Below, piece after piece: positions 47,276 through 55,492 of a DNA stretch of 64,000 nucleotides. Under the pieces are notes generated by a model that searched no databases, was not told where the DNA came from, and saw only the letters and a list, made by a program, of their open reading frames with translations. The DNA comes from Bradyrhizobium stylosanthis. Lineage in GTDB: Bacteria > Pseudomonadota > Alphaproteobacteria > Rhizobiales > Xanthobacteraceae. Location of the stretch: assembly GCF_001641335.1 (NCBI RefSeq), contig NZ_LVEM01000001.1, positions 842,580-906,579 of the forward strand, read 5' to 3'. The translations under genes and the position numbers were made by a program. Numbering within the stretch: the first letter of the stretch is position 1; each line of letters begins with the position of its first letter.

Positions 47276-47854
47276 TTGGACAAGGCGCCGGATGCGTTCC
47301 GAACCATCAGCGAAGTAGCGCAGGAACTCGACATTCCGCAGCACGTGCTGCGGTTCTGGGAGACCCGGTTCTCCCAGATCAAGCCGATGAAGCGCAGCGG
47401 CGGCCGCCGCTATTACCGCCCCGACGACGTCGACCTGCTCAAGGGCATCCGCCGCCTCCTCTACGGGGAGGGCTACACCATTCGCGGGGTGCAGCGGATC
47501 CTGAAGGAGCACGGCGTCAAGTCGGTGCAGGGCCTTGCCGACGGCGCGGCCGCGGTCTCCTTCGGAGCCATCGAGGACGCCATCGGCGCCAGCCTGATGG
47601 AGCCGGACGACGAGGGCCCCATCAAGGGCATCGCGGACGCCGACGATGACGACTACCAGGGGGATGAGGAGGAAGGCATCGACTTCCGCTTCACGGAGGT
47701 CGACGACGAGGAGATCCTCACCACCTTCCGCAAGGGCGGCACGCCCGCCGCGCCCGCCGGCCCCAGCGCGCTGGACCGGGAGCGCCTCGGAAAGGTGCTT
47801 GCCGACCTTGTCGCCTGCCGGGAGATGCTGGATCAGGCCCTGAAGGACGGGTAG
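47276..47854 (+). CDS. MerR-like regulator downstream of ihfA
   Basis: 192 residues. N-terminal MerR winged helix ([68 protein letters not shown]), then an Asp/Glu-rich region around residues 110-145 and a short C-terminal helix ([20 protein letters not shown]). It lacks the long coiled-coil dimer helix and Cys effector loop of metal-sensing MerR proteins. The ihfA-merR pair is conserved across alphaproteobacteria; its target genes are unknown. It starts with TTG 24 bases after the ihfA stop. Confidence 0.88.
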   Translation: MDKAPDAFRTISEVAQELDIPQHVLRFWETRFSQIKPMKRSGGRRYYRPDDVDLLKGIRRLLYGEGYTIRGVQRILKEHGVKSVQGLADGAAAVSFGAIEDAIGASLMEPDDEGPIKGIADADDDDYQGDEEEGIDFRFTEVDDEEILTTFRKGGTPAAPAGPSALDRERLGKVLADLVACREMLDQALKDG

Positions 47855-47981
47855 GGGCGCATTTCGCGAGCCTTGCCGTTGTTCCGGGCCCTCGCGGCCT
47901 CCCGGCCGATGAAGCCGAGGCACCAAAATGGTGTGACCTCGCCTTGCGCATCGCGCCGATCCTAGCTAATGGAACGACGTT

Positions 47982-48059
47982 CGGAGCGTGGCGCAGCCCG
48001 GTTAGCGCACTAGTCTGGGAGACTAGGGGTCGGAGGTTCAAATCCTCTCGCTCCGACCA
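47982..48059 (+). tRNA. tRNA-Pro (anticodon GGG)
   Basis: Complete cloverleaf: acceptor CGGAGCG / CGCTCCG, D-arm GCGC...GCGC, anticodon stem CTAGT / ACTAG with loop CTGGGAG (anticodon GGG, reading CCC), variable GGGTC, T-arm GGAGG TTCAAAT CCTCT, discriminator A and encoded CCA. 78 bases including CCA. Confidence 0.97.
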
Positions 48060-48168
48060 TTTTTTCAAAAGCAGCTGTTGGGTGGAATGGCCGTCGGCGT
48101 GGAGCCTGCTTCCGCCGGTGATGTGGCCGTGCGATCGGTCGCGGATGGCAGCTTGGTAGACCGCCAAA

Positions 48169-48260
48169 TCAAAACAACGAAAACAACCCCATGCACAGTA
48201 GCGAGCCGTTGGCGGAATGACGGTTTTCCGAATTAGTTCTGACCCGTCGGGCAAAACAGG
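48169..48260. repeat. remnant of a dispersed element after tRNA-Pro
   Basis: Non-coding stretch beginning AAAACAACGAAAACAACCCC and ending with GTCGGGCAAAACAG, whose complement is at 8762-8775. From memory such words occur together in intergenic Bradyrhizobium elements. The rest of 48060-48389 shows no gene, and I find no integrase or duplicated tRNA end that would mark an integrated element. Confidence 0.4.
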
Positions 48261-48389
48261 GGTATTGTGCAATCGTGCGAGCCGGTGGGGGATGTAATTG
48301 GACTGCACTGCACTGCTCTGCATGCCCGCACTGAAAGCCTCGCCTGAGTTGGCGGGTGACCCGTCCGTCGACGCCGAGCCTCTGGTCCG

Positions 48390-49712
48390 TTATTTGCGCA
48401 ATGATCTGAAGGCTGCGCGTACTTCTTCTGAAAACAGCTTCGGCTCCTCCCAGGCGGCGAAATGTCCGCCACGTTCGGCCTCGCTGAAATAGGCCAGGCT
48501 GGGGTACATAATCTCGGCCCAGCTTCGGGGCGCAGCAAAGATTTCGCCAGGGAACGTCGTAAATCCCACGGGGACCGCGACCGCAGGAGGAGACTTGCCG
48601 GCCGCACGGGCTGCGGCCTGTCCGGCCTCCCAGTACCACCGTGCGGCCGAGGCCCCGGTGCCGGTCAGCCAGTACAGCGTGACGTTGTCGAGGATGCTGT
48701 CCCGAGTGAGATTGCCCGCGGGCTTACCCTCCACGAACGCTCGGGAAATCTTGTAGTAGCTGTCCGTGTCGTGGTCGAGCATCCAGCTCGCGAGCCCGAG
48801 GGGTGAATTCAGCAGGGAGTAGCCGATCGTCTGAGGCCGCGTCGACTGCTCCAGGAAGTAGCCAAAGCCACTCGCCCTGAACGCCGCGGCCGCCTTCTGC
48901 GCCGTGCGTTCCTTCTCGGATTCTGCGGGCAGTTTGTCGGACATTGCCGCCACACCCGCGAGCAGGTTAACGTGGATGCCCAGAAGTCCATTGGGGGCTT
49001 GGCGCCCCATCGCATCCGTTACTGCCGCACCTACGTCGCCACCCTGGGCGACGTAGCGCGTGTAGCCGAGGCGATCCATCAGCGCCGCCCACGCACGCGC
49101 GATGCGCGCGGCGTCCCAGCCGAGTTCGGTCGGCTCTCCCGAGAAGCCGTAGCCAGGCAAGGATGGAAGCACCAGGTGGAATGCATCGTTGGAAGTGCCA
49201 CCATATTTGGTCGGGTCAGTCAGGGGGCCGACTGTATCGAGGAGCTCGATGACCGAGCCAGGCCAGCCGTGCGTCATGATTAGCGGCAGCGCGTTCTCAT
49301 GCCTGGACTTGACGTGGATGAAATGGATCTTCACCCCGTCGATCACGGTCGTGAACTGTGGCAGCGCGTTCAGCCGCGCCTCGCACTTGCGCCAGTCGTA
49401 CTCAGTCGACCAGTAGCGGGCGAGCGCCCGCAGCGTCGCCAGCTGCACGCCCTGCGACCGATCCGCAACGAGCTCTTTGGTGGGCCAGCGCGTGGCCGCG
49501 AGGCGCCGGCGGAGATCAGCGAGGTCTTCACCCCGGACATTGATGCGGAAGGGAAGAATTGCGTCGGCCTTGGTCGTAGCGGGCGGGGTCTCTCCTTGCT
49601 TCGATTGTGCGCGTGCGGCGACGAAATGTATTGGAAGCAAGCTGACGGCACCAGTTGCGGCTGCCCCTGCGAGAAGGCTGCGCCGGGTGGGCGAAGAGGA
49701 GATTGCGGTCAT
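48390..49712 (-). CDS. epoxide hydrolase, Tat-exported
   Basis: 440 residues. N-terminal twin-arginine signal (SPTRRSLLAGAAATGAVSLL), then an epoxide-hydrolase N-terminal cap (FRINVRGEDLADLRRRLAAT) and an alpha/beta hydrolase fold: oxyanion motif MTHGWPGSVIELL, nucleophile region RYVAQGGDVGAAVTDAMG (Asp nucleophile), cap tyrosines in the lid, and the catalytic His in AERGGHFAAWEEP. It would convert an epoxide to a diol in the periplasm. AGGAGG precedes the ATG. Lies 58 bases downstream of the TetR gene on the same strand, which probably regulates it. Confidence 0.88.
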   Translation of the reverse strand: MTAISSSPTRRSLLAGAAATGAVSLLPIHFVAARAQSKQGETPPATTKADAILPFRINVRGEDLADLRRRLAATRWPTKELVADRSQGVQLATLRALARYWSTEYDWRKCEARLNALPQFTTVIDGVKIHFIHVKSRHENALPLIMTHGWPGSVIELLDTVGPLTDPTKYGGTSNDAFHLVLPSLPGYGFSGEPTELGWDAARIARAWAALMDRLGYTRYVAQGGDVGAAVTDAMGRQAPNGLLGIHVNLLAGVAAMSDKLPAESEKERTAQKAAAAFRASGFGYFLEQSTRPQTIGYSLLNSPLGLASWMLDHDTDSYYKISRAFVEGKPAGNLTRDSILDNVTLYWLTGTGASAARWYWEAGQAAARAAGKSPPAVAVPVGFTTFPGEIFAAPRSWAEIMYPSLAYFSEAERGGHFAAWEEPKLFSEEVRAAFRSLRK

Positions 49713-49770
49713 GGTCGGCCTCCTTGTTTGCAAGCCCGCTCCCAAACTAACCGACGAACCAAGGCTGGTC

Positions 49771-50394
49771 CTACCTCAAATACCCCACCACCATCCTCGT
49801 CGTCTCGTCCACCAGCGTCTTTACCGTCTTCTCCGACCGCATCTCCGCCTGGTTCAGCACCGTGTTGTGCGCGACGGCTTCGATTGCGCTGACGCAGATG
49901 AAGGCGGCTAGGCTAGGGTCGATCTTGCGCATCTCCTTGCGGCGGCTTTCGAGATAGGCCCGGACGAGGGCGTGGACCTCGTGGTTGAAGGCTTCGACCT
50001 CGGCGAGGTGGCCGGAGCGGGGGATCTGTTCGGCGAGGACCCTGTGCAGGTCCGGGTCGATGTGATGGGCCTCGATCGCGACGGTGACGAGGCGGCGCAC
50101 CGCTCTCTCGATCGGCATGTCCGCAACCTCGGCGAAGGCGGCGCGGACGATCGTCATGATCTCGTCGTTGTGACGATTGATCACGGCAGCGACGAGCGCT
50201 TCCTTGCTCGGAAAATACTGGTAGAGCGAGCCGACGCTGACGCCGGCGATCTCGGCGATGCGGTTGGTGCTCGTCTTCTCGAAACCTTCACGGACCAGAA
50301 TGCGAGCGGTCGCCTCGACCAGCGCGTCGACGGTGGCGCGCGAGCGCGCCTGCGAGGCGTTTTTCCGCGGGTTTGTCGGCGGTTTGCGGGCCAT
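49771..50394 (-). CDS. TetR-family transcriptional regulator
   Basis: 207 residues. N-terminal helix-turn-helix: TVDALVEATARILVREGFEK, TSTNRIAEIAGVSVGSLYQY, FPSKEALVAAVINRH. The C-terminal ligand-binding half is helical. It is upstream of and co-directional with the epoxide hydrolase gene and divergent from the alpha/beta hydrolase gene; a near-perfect 16-bp palindrome lies between the divergent starts and is the likely autoregulatory operator. Confidence 0.88.
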   Translation of the reverse strand: MARKPPTNPRKNASQARSRATVDALVEATARILVREGFEKTSTNRIAEIAGVSVGSLYQYFPSKEALVAAVINRHNDEIMTIVRAAFAEVADMPIERAVRRLVTVAIEAHHIDPDLHRVLAEQIPRSGHLAEVEAFNHEVHALVRAYLESRRKEMRKIDPSLAAFICVSAIEAVAHNTVLNQAEMRSEKTVKTLVDETTRMVVGYLR

Positions 50395-50425
50395 GGGCTT
50401 GCGATCCCGAATGCGAGTAGAAAAA

Positions 50426-50441
50426 GCGAGTGATCGCTCGC
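50426..50441. promoter_or_regulatory. TetR operator candidate
   Basis: GCGAGTGATCGCTCGC, a dyad with 7 of 8 arm positions matching, centred on GATC, 32 bases upstream of the TetR start and 78 bases upstream of the divergent hydrolase start. Confidence 0.5.
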
Positions 50442-50518
50442 ATTATATCCGCGTGCGGTGGGCTGTCGGCAAGCCTCTTTGTCGCCATATGGATGCCGAG
50501 CCAAATGGAGGACGGACG

Positions 50519-51484
50519 ATGAGCGTCGCACGACTTGTATCGGCCCTGCAGTTTTGTCCTGTCATCTGCGCGCCGCGCAATCGCGATCCCGCGCCCAGCC
50601 TGCAGAGCCGCGCCTTCAACCTGCTGCTCGGGCAGCTCCCTTACAAGCAGCAGCTCGCATCCGCCGAGGCCGTGCAGGCGCATGTGCAGAAGCTGGCGCT
50701 CGCGCCGGCCTCCTTCGAGCCGACGGGCCTCGGGCGCGGCGTCGAAGCGGTGTTGACCAAGATGGGCGGATGGCCGGTCTATTACACCGCGCCGTCGTCG
50801 GGCCATGAGGGCTGCAACTACGTGATGTTCCTGCATGGCGGCGGTTTCATCAACGAGATCGTGCCGGCGCATTGGCGGTTCGTCGGACAGATGACGCGCA
50901 AGGCGCGCGTGTGCTGCGTCGTGCCGATTTATCCGCTGGCGCCGCGCGCGACCGCTAGGGATGTCGTGCCGGCGACGGCCGAGCTGCTCCGCATGCTGCT
51001 CGAGGATGCCGGCAGCGCAAAGGTCACGGTGGTCGGCAATTCCGCCGGCGCGGGGCTCGCGCTCGCGGCGTGCCAGTGGCTGCGCGATCGCGGCCATCGG
51101 CAGCCGCACCGGCTGATGCTGATCTCGCCCGCGGCCGATGCGTCCGTGAGCCGTCCGGAGCAGGTTGCGATCGCCGCGCGCGATCCGATCCAGGACATTC
51201 CGGGGATCGTCGAGGCGGGACGGCTCTATGCCGGCGAGCTCGATGTCGGCCATCCCTTCGTCAGCCCGCTCAACGGCGCCTTCCGCGCGCTGGCGCCGAT
51301 GACGATTTTTTCGGGCACGCGCGACCTGCTCTACCCCGACAGCGTCGATCTTGCGGAGCGGGCGAGGGCGGTGGGCGTTGCGGTCGAGCTGCATCTGCTC
51401 CGCGACCAGCCGCACAATTATGCGCTGATGCCGACGCCGGAGGGACGGCGTGCGCGTGCGCTGATCATGCGGGCGATAGCTTAG
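50519..51484 (+). CDS. alpha/beta hydrolase, HSL-type esterase
   Basis: 321 residues of the hormone-sensitive-lipase group. Catalytic features: oxyanion HGG in MFLHGGGFINEIVP, nucleophile Ser in VVGNSAGAGLALAAC, Asp in FSGTRDLLYPDSVD, and His in LLRDQPHNYALMPTP. No signal peptide, so a cytoplasmic esterase or lactonase acting on a small ester. GGAGG lies 6 bases before the ATG. Divergent from the TetR/epoxide-hydrolase pair, so these may form one epoxide/ester degradation regulon. Confidence 0.88.
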   Translation: MSVARLVSALQFCPVICAPRNRDPAPSLQSRAFNLLLGQLPYKQQLASAEAVQAHVQKLALAPASFEPTGLGRGVEAVLTKMGGWPVYYTAPSSGHEGCNYVMFLHGGGFINEIVPAHWRFVGQMTRKARVCCVVPIYPLAPRATARDVVPATAELLRMLLEDAGSAKVTVVGNSAGAGLALAACQWLRDRGHRQPHRLMLISPAADASVSRPEQVAIAARDPIQDIPGIVEAGRLYAGELDVGHPFVSPLNGAFRALAPMTIFSGTRDLLYPDSVDLAERARAVGVAVELHLLRDQPHNYALMPTPEGRRARALIMRAIA

Positions 51485-51518
51485 GGGGCAAAGCTAAAGG
51501 GCAAAGCTAAAGGGAAGG

Positions 51519-51534
51519 TGTGACTGACGTCACA
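51519..51534. promoter_or_regulatory. perfect CRP-type core motif between convergent genes
   Basis: TGTGACTGACGTCACA matches TGTGA-N6-TCACA exactly and is dyad-symmetric. It lies between the 3' ends of the hydrolase and the small-protein gene, next to a 13-bp tandem duplication (GCAAAGCTAAAGG twice, 51488-51513). Its position makes a regulatory role uncertain. Confidence 0.3.
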
Positions 51535-51629
51535 GGGCGCGCAGCCTCGGTGGGTCTGGCGCTGGCAGTGCTCGGACAGGGGAAGGCTGCCCCGGGCGTT
51601 TCCTCGATAGACGTAATTTTACGGGGCCG

Positions 51630-51869
51630 TCAGGCGTGGCCCTTGATCTCGTAGTGACCCGGCACGCATTTGTAGCGCTCGAGGCGCCAGTTGGCGTGAT
51701 AGATCGGATGCTCGCCCATCCATTTCGCCAATGGTGCCTGTGCGCCGATTGCACACTGCATCATCGACATCTCGGGCGTCATGTTGCTGTCGGTCACGAT
51801 TTCCTCGACGCAAGCGCCCGAGGCAGATGCACCTAGCCGGCAGAGCACGGCAACGACGGTCACGAACAT
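51630..51869 (-). CDS. small Cys-containing protein of unknown function
   Basis: 79 residues: a short hydrophobic N-terminus (MFVTVVAVLCRLGASASG) that may be a signal or anchor, then CVEEIVTDSNMTPEMSMMQC, IGAQAPLAKWMGEHPIYHAN and RLERYKCVPGHYEIKGHA, with four cysteines outside the N-terminus or near it. Probably exported, with the Cys pairs forming disulfides. I believe homologues are common in rhizobia; no function known. GAGG and AGGA precede the ATG. Isolated, convergent with the esterase gene. Confidence 0.55.
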   Translation of the reverse strand: MFVTVVAVLCRLGASASGACVEEIVTDSNMTPEMSMMQCAIGAQAPLAKWMGEHPIYHANWRLERYKCVPGHYEIKGHA

Positions 51870-52465
51870 TCCTGTCACCTCATCGGTAGTTTCAGACCAC
51901 GAAGAGGATGCAAGCGGAGTGCCAGAGCCTGTGACACAAACAACACGCTGGCCTGGACGACTCGACCCAGCGTCCGTCCTCATTTGACGATTCGGATTGT
52001 AAAAAAATTGCCCCTAAACCGAAGCCGGACAAATACGGGAACCGGAAAGGGATGTGTGGATTGTAAGCGCCGGGCCGCTTTCCGCTTGTGAGGCCGTTCA
52101 CAGGGGCTGGCACGCCGATAGGTTCGGTTTGGTACGGATACGCGCCGGGCGCGCGGGACCGCCACAGGATCGCGGGATACGCGAGGGCGATTCCGTATCG
52201 GTCGCGCCGGTGCAGTTTCTGTTCAAGCAGGACGACGAGGCGGTGCTCGCGCGCGTCCGCGTGCTCGCGGACGAGGATCGCATGCCGTCATCATCGACAG
52301 CGTCGTGCCGCGCTCGGATCTTTCGAATAGTCCGCAGCCCGAAATAACGAATGTCGACCGATCCGCTTTTACCTGCGGTTGCGTCGCTGCTACATTTTGC
52401 GCGCACGCTCGCGAATGGCGTAGCGACGGAAGAAACATACCGACAAGGGAGGGGCCGAAAGTCCC
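51870..52465. other. gene-free stretch, about 0.6 kb
   Basis: No convincing coding region. A frame around 52054-52347 on the + strand has locally plausible residues (APVQFLFKQDDEAVLARVRV) but no start signal, no family resemblance and broken ends; it may be the remains of a gene. The AT-rich word TTGTAAAAAAATTGCCCC is at about 51997. The last 60 bases are the leader of the SDR gene. Confidence 0.4.
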
Positions 52466-53437
52466 ATGAAGGATTTTGCTGGAAAGATCGCAGTCATCAC
52501 CGGCGGCGGCACGGGAATGGGGCGCGAGCTCGCGCGGCAGCTCGTTGCCGAAGGCTGCAACGTTGCCATGTGCGACGTCTCGGAGGCTGCGATGGCCGAG
52601 ACCAAGCGGCTATGCGAGGTCGAGAAGCTGCCGCAGGGCCTGCGCGTCACGACGCATGTCGCCGACGTCGCGATCGAGGATCATCTGAAGCGTTTCCGCG
52701 ACGAGCTCGCCGAGCAGCAGAAGACGGACAGGATCCATCTCCTGTTCAACAATGCGGGCATCGGGGGCGGCGGCAGCCTGTTCACCAACACGCGCGAGCA
52801 GTGGGAGCGCACCTTCAACATCTGCTGGGGCGGCGTCTATCTCGGCGTGCGCACCTTCCTGCCGATGCTGGTCGCGGCCGACGAGGCCCACATCGTCAAC
52901 ACCGCCAGCGTCAACGGCTTCTGGGCCTCGATCGGCATGGGGCAGGCGCACACCGCCTACAGCTCGGCCAAGTTCGCGGTGAAGGGATTCACCGAAGCGC
53001 TGATCAACGATTTGCGCCTGCACGCCCCGCACGTCAAATGCTCGGTGGTGATGCCCGGCCATATCGGCACCTCGATCGTCTCCAATTCGCGCAAGGTGCA
53101 GAGCACGGACGGCTCGGAGCGGCTCAACGCCGACGAGGTCGCGCTGACCCGCAAGCGCATGGTCGCCGCCGGCGTGCCGGATGCGGAGAAGATGTCGGAC
53201 GAGGACATCCAGGCCGTGTTCGCCGAACGCGCCCGCAGCTTCCTGGAGGACGCGCCGACGACCGCCGCGCAGGCCGCGAAGATCATTCTCGACGGCGTCA
53301 AGGCGGAGCGCTGGCGCATCCTCGTCGGCGACGACGCGAGGCGCCTCGACGAGCGCGTACGCACCACGCCCGAGCAGGCCTATGACCGCGCCTTCTACGA
53401 GAGTTTTACACAGGAGGTCGGCTGGCGACTCGGCTGA
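52466..53437 (+). CDS. short-chain dehydrogenase/reductase
   Basis: NAD(P)-dependent oxidoreductase, 323 residues, longer than the classical 250. Motifs: cofactor loop VITGGGTGMGRELARQL, MCDVSE (Asp/Val after beta-2, favouring NAD or NADP by context), LFNNAGIGGGGS, NTASVNGFWAS (catalytic Ser) and TAYSSAKFAVKGFTE with the Tyr and Lys. The C-terminal 90 residues (ADEVALTRKRMVAAGVPDAE onwards) form an extra helical region with a Cys-free lid. GGGAGG is about 15 bases upstream of the ATG. Substrate unknown. Confidence 0.88.
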   Translation: MKDFAGKIAVITGGGTGMGRELARQLVAEGCNVAMCDVSEAAMAETKRLCEVEKLPQGLRVTTHVADVAIEDHLKRFRDELAEQQKTDRIHLLFNNAGIGGGGSLFTNTREQWERTFNICWGGVYLGVRTFLPMLVAADEAHIVNTASVNGFWASIGMGQAHTAYSSAKFAVKGFTEALINDLRLHAPHVKCSVVMPGHIGTSIVSNSRKVQSTDGSERLNADEVALTRKRMVAAGVPDAEKMSDEDIQAVFAERARSFLEDAPTTAAQAAKIILDGVKAERWRILVGDDARRLDERVRTTPEQAYDRAFYESFTQEVGWRLG

Positions 53438-53493
53438 ACTGGCTTCGCGCTGCCGGCCGGTGAACGCGCGCCAATATGGGTATGATGACCGTC

Positions 53494-53548
53494 ATGGCAA
53501 GAGGCGCGCACGTCACCTCGCGTAATTTGGCGTGCCACCTCTTGCCAT
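53494..53548. repeat. strong long hairpin in the SDR-hydrolase gap
   Basis: An 11-bp perfect outer stem, ATGGCAAGAGG / CCTCTTGCCAT, continued by an imperfect inner stem CGCACG / CGTGCC around a loop of about 18 bases. No T-run. A second perfect dyad, TTGGTT-GGCG-AACCAA, lies at 53662-53677, 45 bases before the next gene. The rest of 53438-53721 is non-coding. Confidence 0.5.
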
Positions 53549-53721
53549 CGTTTGCAGCCTCATGACGAATTGGAATGTCACGCATGCGACATCGTCCGTC
53601 GTTCACCGATCGTTCAAGCGATGGTGATGCCAAACGGCTCTCATTCGGTGCACGGCAGCTTGGTTGGCGAACCAAAATAGTTTAGTCAGTCAGGGTAACG
53701 CGATGATAGAGCGTAGCTCCG

Positions 53722-54834
53722 ATGATACCCGCATGCCTCTCCGACGACTGGATCCTCTGCCCGGAGCGAGAGGATATCTCCTCTGAGTTCACGCGGCTCC
53801 TCACCGCGGCCCAGGAGGGCGGCGCCACCATCGCGGAATGCCTGATGATCGCGCGGCAGCTCAAGCGCGGCGAGGACCAATCCTGGCATCGCGAGTGGAA
53901 GAAGCTCGCGCAGACCAATCGCCATCGCGCCGAGGCCGCGTTCGCCGAGGGCCACATGGCGACCGCGCAGCGCAACTGGCTTCGCGCGCTGAACTACTAT
54001 GGTGCTGCGGCGATGCCGCTCGACCAGGCCGACGAACGCCGATGGGTCGCGGTGCTGGCGATGCAGGAATGCGCCCGCCGCTATCTCACGGCGCGCGCGC
54101 CGGCCGGCGAGGTCGTGACGATTCCCTGGGTCGAGGACCACGCGCTGCAAGGTTACTTCCTGCCCGCGAGCGCGGGCAGAGCGCGGGCACCGACCGTGAT
54201 CTGCATCGGCGAGCCCGGCCATCGCAAGGAGGAATTCCTGTTCAAGCTCGCGCCGCATGCGCGCGAGCGCGGCTTGTCGATGCTGGCGCTGGACCTGCTC
54301 GGCGACCAGCGCGACGACTATACCGACAGCCTGTTGCAACGGCGCGATCTCGAGAGCTCGATTGCGAGCGTGATGGACTATCTGGAGACGCGCGACGACG
54401 TCGATTTCGACCGCGTCGCCATCGTCGCGGACGGGTGGGGCTCCTCTTTCGTAGCGCGCGCGGTGCTGCAGGAGCCGCGGCTGGCCGCGGCGGTCTGCGA
54501 CGGCGGGCTGTGGGATCTGCACGAACGATCGTTCTTCGCCAGCCGCTTTGCCATGAGCGACCTCAGCATCGTCCCGGTGCCGCATGCGCCGCTGATGGCC
54601 TCCAGCGCCGACTGTCCGGTGCTGATCACGCTCGGCGAAGATGGCTGGCTCAAGGCCGACCGGGCCCGCCAGATCGTCCAGCAATCCCGGCTCGGCAGCT
54701 CGGATATCATGCTGAAGGTGTTCACTGCGGCGGAGACCGGCGCGGCGCAGGCCCATGCCGACAATCCGAGCCTTGCCAACGAATACATCTTCGACTGGCT
54801 GGAAACGCGCCTCGGCGCCGGGCAAGGAATCTAA
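53722..54834 (+). CDS. alpha/beta hydrolase-like protein lacking an obvious nucleophile
   Basis: 370 residues, similar to the FrsA / 2,6-dihydropseudooxynicotine hydrolase group: a helical N-terminal region (about 1-125, RHRAEAAFAEGHMATAQRNW, LRALNYYGAAAMP) and an alpha/beta hydrolase fold from about 130 (TVICIGEPGHRKEEFLFKLA, LSMLALDLLGDQRDDYTD). At the nucleophile elbow, where the family has G-x-S-x-G, this protein reads RVAIVADGWGSSFVARA, placing Trp at the nucleophile position. The C-terminal His region is AQAHADNPSLANEYIFDWLE. It may be a non-catalytic homologue or use a shifted serine. Stands alone. Confidence 0.7.
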   Translation: MIPACLSDDWILCPEREDISSEFTRLLTAAQEGGATIAECLMIARQLKRGEDQSWHREWKKLAQTNRHRAEAAFAEGHMATAQRNWLRALNYYGAAAMPLDQADERRWVAVLAMQECARRYLTARAPAGEVVTIPWVEDHALQGYFLPASAGRARAPTVICIGEPGHRKEEFLFKLAPHARERGLSMLALDLLGDQRDDYTDSLLQRRDLESSIASVMDYLETRDDVDFDRVAIVADGWGSSFVARAVLQEPRLAAAVCDGGLWDLHERSFFASRFAMSDLSIVPVPHAPLMASSADCPVLITLGEDGWLKADRARQIVQQSRLGSSDIMLKVFTAAETGAAQAHADNPSLANEYIFDWLETRLGAGQGI

Positions 54835-54870
54835 GCGCGCGAGCGCGCGCTTTTCGAACGAGCCGGCGTC

Positions 54871-55428
54871 TCAGAAGTCGAGCGAGATCCTGACGCAGGC
54901 CTTCTCCAGCCGGGTCTTCAGCGTCGCAAGCTTGCCGGTGAATTCGGTCAGCTCGTTCTCGTCGAACTCCTGGAAGACGAATTCGCGAATCGTCTTGTAC
55001 TGCTCGTTCAGGCTCGCGATGTGCTTCTGGGTCTTGTCGACCAGCGAGAGCCGCACGACCCGGGCGTCGGTCGGCGAGGGACGCCGGCGCAGCAGGCCTT
55101 TCTTCTCCAGCAGCTTGGACTGGGTGGTGACGAAGGAGGGATCGACGTGGAGCAGCTTGGAGACCACGTTGACCGGCACGCCGTCGTCCTTGTCGAGGTC
55201 GGAGATCGCCATCAGGATCAACCATTGCGGGCCGCTGATGCCGAGCGTTCTCGCCCAGAACTGACGCAGCTCCTCCAGATACATGTTGATCGAGGATATC
55301 TCCCAGGTGAAGCGCCTGATGATATCCAGATTGCCGACGGAGCGCAGACGCGCTCCTTCTTTCCTCGTCGCGGACACAGCATCACTCCCGTGAAATGATT
55401 CTTCAGGCCGGTGTTCGTGGAGGGGCAT
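54871..55428 (-). CDS. MarR-family transcriptional regulator
   Basis: 185 residues. An N-terminal extension of about 30 residues precedes the winged helix: NLDIIRRFTWEISSINMYLE, ISGPQWLILMAISDLDKDDG, VNVVSKLLHVDPSFVTTQSK and the wing RRRPSPTDARVVRLSLVDKT. Residues 130-185 form the dimer helices. The ATG at 55428 is chosen; a TTG at 55455 would add nine residues. Its leader carries a hairpin and a dyad (see 55441-55492). Divergent from the porin gene, which may be a target. Confidence 0.85.
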   Translation of the reverse strand: MPLHEHRPEESFHGSDAVSATRKEGARLRSVGNLDIIRRFTWEISSINMYLEELRQFWARTLGISGPQWLILMAISDLDKDDGVPVNVVSKLLHVDPSFVTTQSKLLEKKGLLRRRPSPTDARVVRLSLVDKTQKHIASLNEQYKTIREFVFQEFDENELTEFTGKLATLKTRLEKACVRISLDF

Positions 55429-55440
55429 AGTCCACGCAAG

Positions 55441-55492
55441 CCTGCCCTGACGCAAGTGCAGGGCAGGGTTATTTTGTCACTAAAATTACAAA
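55441..55492. promoter_or_regulatory. hairpin and dyad in the marR leader
   Basis: A perfect 9-bp stem CCTGCCCTG / CAGGGCAGG (55441-55449 / 55459-55467) followed by ATTTTG, then a dyad TTTGT...ACAAA (55473-55492, 7 of 10 half-site matches), all within 65 bases of the regulator start. On the + strand the hairpin followed by T-rich sequence resembles a terminator; on the minus strand it would lie in the regulator leader. The rest of 55493-55784 is the porin leader, with an AT-rich block near 55565-55590 and no gene. Confidence 0.35.

Noticed and set aside
47982..48389. tRNA-Pro as an integration site
   Set aside because: No integrase gene, no duplicated tRNA 3' end and no mobility gene found downstream within the window; only an old repeat remnant follows.
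52054..52347. 97-codon + strand frame before the SDR gene
   Set aside because: No ribosome binding site, no family, and the sequence is consistent with chance coding in GC-rich DNA; possibly old gene remains but not annotated.
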